A stretch of DNA of 64,000 nucleotides, from NCBI GenBank assembly GCA_039972875.1, contig JBDWMA010000013.1:19218-83217 (forward strand), given 5' to 3'. The translations under genes were made by a program, and so were the position numbers. This document shows positions 61,984 to 64,000 of this stretch, piece after piece. The first letter of the stretch is position 1; each line of letters begins with the position of its first letter. The stretch comes from Pseudoruegeria sp039972875 (GTDB lineage: Bacteria; Pseudomonadota; Alphaproteobacteria; Rhodobacterales; Rhodobacteraceae). The notes beneath the pieces are model-generated. The model made no database searches and was not told where the DNA came from. It worked only from the letters and a program-made list of their open reading frames with translations.

Positions 61984-63033
61984 TCACTCACCCGTTAGCT
62001 CCGCCCAGTATTCAGGAATCAGTGCAATCGTTGCTGTCAGCGCCGGATCGTTGGATGCGATCTGTGTTCGGCGCAATGACAGAGACGCCTTAACCCCATC
62101 CGCCATATCGAAAGATAGCGTGCAGCTTGCGCCTTGTCTGTCGGTTTCGGTTGTATCCGGGCTGTAGAAGCAAACGGTCCGTCCCGGGCCGAGCGGAGTG
62201 TTCGTATAACGCGCGGTCAGTTCGGGTTCATCGCGATCTGATGGACCCGGCGTTGCATCGGTGCGCAAAGAAAATCGCATCGGCGGCATATCGCGACACC
62301 AGATGCCGTCTGCTTGATCCGAGCGAATCTCGTCGCACCAGAGATCAATTTTTTCCTGTGTCAGGCAAAAATCTCCCAGAGTGCAATCTGACTCCACCAC
62401 TCCAACACTGATGGTACGAAAGCTAATCGGATCACTGCGTTCATGAAGCAGCGTCTCATCTGGTCCGGTTAGTATGGTCACGGGATTGGTTAGGCTGGTC
62501 GAACAGCCAAAGAGTCCGGCTTGAATGCCCGGAGCGCAATCGTCTGATAGATGCAGGCGTGGACTGGCCGGAAGAGCCACCTGATGTTCGGCCAGTGTGC
62601 CTTCGAAGTCCGCACGTATGATAGCTTCGGCACGGGTGTCACGGTCGTTGGCAAGTTGGCGCTTGGTCATCTCGCGCTGTACAACGGGCAACAGGGTCAA
62701 CACCGCGACTATCCCAACAATCACGCCCCCCAACGCCCAACCGACCCAACGTGCACGCCCCTGCCCGATCCACAGCACAGCCGCAGCGCCAGCCATGCCA
62801 AGCGCCGCACTGCTGGCCAAAAATGGAATCAGCATAAGCGGACCCAGTGCGAAGAAAGCGAAGTTCAGCGCTGAACCGATGCCCTGAACAGGCGCGCTAC
62901 CCGGCCCAAGCATCAGCGCAAGAGGCACAGCACCCAGAACCGCTCCCCAGATCAGTGCCCTTCGTGGTCTTTGGACAAAACGTAATGACAGGGAAAAGCC
63001 GACGAAAAACCCTAGGAAAATGAATAGAAGCAT
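61984..63033 (-). CDS. Unrecognised membrane protein with extracytoplasmic domain
   Basis: A protein of 349 residues. Three or four hydrophobic helices fill the first 125 residues (MLLFIFLGFFVGFSLSLRFV first). The rest is a soluble domain with about seven cysteines (SDDCAPGIQAGLFGCSTS, SDCTLGDFCLTQEKIDLWCD), suggesting disulfides in the periplasm. No family is recognised. It lies next to a toxin-antitoxin pair and IS debris and shows no sign of decay. Confidence 0.7.
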   Translation of the reverse strand: MLLFIFLGFFVGFSLSLRFVQRPRRALIWGAVLGAVPLALMLGPGSAPVQGIGSALNFAFFALGPLMLIPFLASSAALGMAGAAAVLWIGQGRARWVGWALGGVIVGIVAVLTLLPVVQREMTKRQLANDRDTRAEAIIRADFEGTLAEHQVALPASPRLHLSDDCAPGIQAGLFGCSTSLTNPVTILTGPDETLLHERSDPISFRTISVGVVESDCTLGDFCLTQEKIDLWCDEIRSDQADGIWCRDMPPMRFSLRTDATPGPSDRDEPELTARYTNTPLGPGRTVCFYSPDTTETDRQGASCTLSFDMADGVKASLSLRRTQIASNDPALTATIALIPEYWAELTGE

Positions 63034-63057
63034 TGCGTTCCTTATGCCTATTGCAGT

Positions 63058-63357
63058 CTACAAAGGCTGATAGCCAACCTCTTTCTGGTGCCGCACCGCG
63101 AGGACTACCGCAACATCTTGCTGCAATCGGTAGAGCGCAACATAGCCACTGGCGCCGAAGCTGATCGGCCATTCCTGAAACTCTGGGTCCATGTCATCAA
63201 CAGGACGGCCGGCATCTGGATGGTCTGCAATGATTTGCATCCCGTCACGGATCGCACTTGCCGCGCGTCTGGCAGCATCAGGGTTCTTCTCAGCAAGAAA
63301 ACGGTAGAGGCGCTGCACATCTGCCAGCGCCTCGGGCGACCAGATCAGTTGTGGCAC
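63058..63357 (-). CDS. RelE/ParE-family toxin
   Basis: A 99-residue protein with the ParE pattern: LIWSPEALADVQRLYRFLAE at the start, HPDAGRPVDDMDPEFQEWPI in the middle, and GYVALYRLQQDVAVVLAVRHQKEVGY at the end. It overlaps its antitoxin gene by 13 bases and is downstream of it, the usual ParD-ParE order. ParE toxins act on DNA gyrase; RelE-type ones cut mRNA. Sequence here is closer to ParE. Confidence 0.88.
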   Translation of the reverse strand: MPQLIWSPEALADVQRLYRFLAEKNPDAARRAASAIRDGMQIIADHPDAGRPVDDMDPEFQEWPISFGASGYVALYRLQQDVAVVLAVRHQKEVGYQPL

Positions 63358-63623
63358 TCAGGCGGCTCCTGATCGTCACCAGCGGCGAGCTGGGCCAGCC
63401 AAGCATCCGCCTCGGCATGCGTCACGTGCAGTCCGGTCTCCTGATAGGCGTTCCAGGCGCGGATACCCTCCTGGCGGAACGCTTCGCGCTTTTCCTCGCG
63501 CTCGACGTATTGGGCAATAGCTTCGCGCATCATCCAATGCGGGGATCTGTCCCGTGCCTCGGCAAGAACTTTCACACGGCTGTGGACGTCTTCGTCCAAT
63601 TTGACGGCAACGGGTGTTGGCAT
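63345..63623 (-). CDS. Ribbon-helix-helix antitoxin
   Basis: A 92-residue protein. The N-terminal ribbon-helix-helix is PVAVKLDEDVHSRVKVLAEA with RSPHWMMREAIAQYVERE. The C-terminal part (YQETGLHVTHAEADAWLAQL) is the toxin-binding tail. It should neutralise the toxin and repress the pair. Confidence 0.87.
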   Translation of the reverse strand: MPTPVAVKLDEDVHSRVKVLAEARDRSPHWMMREAIAQYVEREEKREAFRQEGIRAWNAYQETGLHVTHAEADAWLAQLAAGDDQEPPECHN

Positions 63624-63789
63624 GATTTTTCTCCATAGGTATCACCTTATAATACCTGTAGAGTAAAATCATTACCAGAGTTTATCTGAGCAGATGATCG
63701 ATGCCCGTGGCATCGAAGGGGTTGGCCATCGGCCGGGGCGCAACTCCAAGAAGATCGCACGCAAATCTCGGAACCGCAGGTGAAGAGTT

Positions 63790-64000
63790 GGGACTGTTGC
63801 ATTAATTTGTTAAACACAAATTTGGGTGAGAGCAGGGGACAGAGATGCATAGCAAACAGCCATTCAAACGCCATCGGTTTCCAGCATTGATTATTTTGTC
63901 TACCGTGCGGATGTATTTGCGATACCCGCTGTCTTACCAAGATGTCGCGGATCTTTTGGGAGAACGTGGCGTCGATGTTGATCGTTCCAGGGTATTTCGG
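63790..64000. mobile_element. IS6-family element, left part (runs off the window)
   Basis: The end GGGACTGTTGCATTAA begins at 63790. The remainder, including the other end, lies beyond 64000. It shares its 5' sequence with the chimeric remnant at 47321. Confidence 0.85.
63845..64000 (+). CDS. IS6-family transposase (3' end outside window)
   Basis: From the ATG at 63845 the frame is open to the window edge (52 codons): HSKQPFKRHRFPALIILSTV, then MYLRYPLSYQDVADLLGERG and VDVDRSRVFR. This is the N-terminal helix-turn-helix of IS6 transposases with no defect so far; whether it is intact cannot be seen. Confidence 0.85.
   Translation, partial: MHSKQPFKRHRFPALIILSTVRMYLRYPLSYQDVADLLGERGVDVDRSRVFR

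Noticed and set aside
63647..63940. 97-codon minus-strand frame at the right edge
   Set aside because: It crosses the IS6 terminal repeat and antisense of the transposase start, so it is a chance frame.
1..64000. CRISPR arrays, tRNA or rRNA genes
   Set aside because: I saw no regularly spaced repeats and no cloverleaf or rRNA sequence while reading both strands; a tRNAscan or CRISPR search would be needed to be certain.

Overview
The window is from a Roseobacter-group alphaproteobacterium (Rhodobacterales). The evidence is the type of catabolic ABC-transporter operons, a Nit1C cluster, a LodA-type quinone-cofactor oxidase, and a small accessory repertoire typical of that group. At least ten insertion-sequence bodies or scars (mostly IS6, also IS3, IS21, IS5, IS110 and Tn3) and many half-eroded genes recall the IS-rich, decaying genomes of genera such as Octadecabacter; the genus is inference only.

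Layout. 1-1.2 kb: end of a ferredoxin-NADP reductase gene plus its 2Fe-2S ferredoxin. 1.5-7.0 kb: a scarred zone with IS3 and IS21 remnants, a broken SDR, an intact AraC regulator, a LysR scrap, an intact SDR with its terminator, and a broken MFS (DHA2) exporter. 7.06-13.6 kb (minus strand): a complete seven-gene Nit1C cluster (nitB-nitH order) followed by an LnmK/Pnap_2097-type hotdog protein, with a divergent MocR-type regulator at 13.9-15.2 kb and repeated ATACAAT/ATTGTAT motifs between them.

16-36 kb (minus strand): a large sugar or sugar-acid catabolic region. It has two tandem CUT2-type ABC systems, a beta-propeller protein, a PdxA-like dehydrogenase, an enolase-superfamily dehydratase, a DapA-like enzyme, an aldehyde dehydrogenase and a LacI regulator. 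A CUT1 ABC system, a cytochrome b561-like membrane protein and an SMP-30 lactonase follow. A second LacI gene (36.1 kb) is divergent. Each LacI gene has its own palindromic motif nearby: GTTACCGGTCAC (three copies) and GTTACCCGTAACGT (two copies). The enzyme set fits a non-phosphorylative aldonate route to 2-oxoglutarate, as in L-arabinonate or L-lyxonate degradation.

38.3-42.3 kb: a catalase-like protein, a LodA-like CTQ oxidase and a LodB-like flavoprotein, apparently one operon. 42.3-48 kb: IS6 copies, a broken Crp/Fnr gene and a pseudoazurin gene cut by an IS6 element (denitrification-type remnants), and an unrecognised acidic 819-residue protein. 48.1-55.3 kb: an APH-like kinase, then a tight five-gene operon: a tandem heme-oxygenase-like diiron protein, a LysE exporter, a NodU/CmcH-type carbamoyltransferase, an SGNH hydrolase and a 28-residue strongly cationic peptide, closed by a hairpin. 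This looks like an undescribed small-molecule or peptide-linked biosynthetic locus and is the main discovery candidate.

55.4-64 kb: more IS6 debris, a broken TPR gene, an AraC regulator with a small membrane protein, a uracil-DNA-glycosylase-family protein, a secreted YHS-domain protein, an IS5 element sitting between a truncated IS110 and a truncated Tn3 transposase, an unknown membrane protein, a ParE-type toxin-antitoxin pair, and the start of another IS6 element at the window edge.
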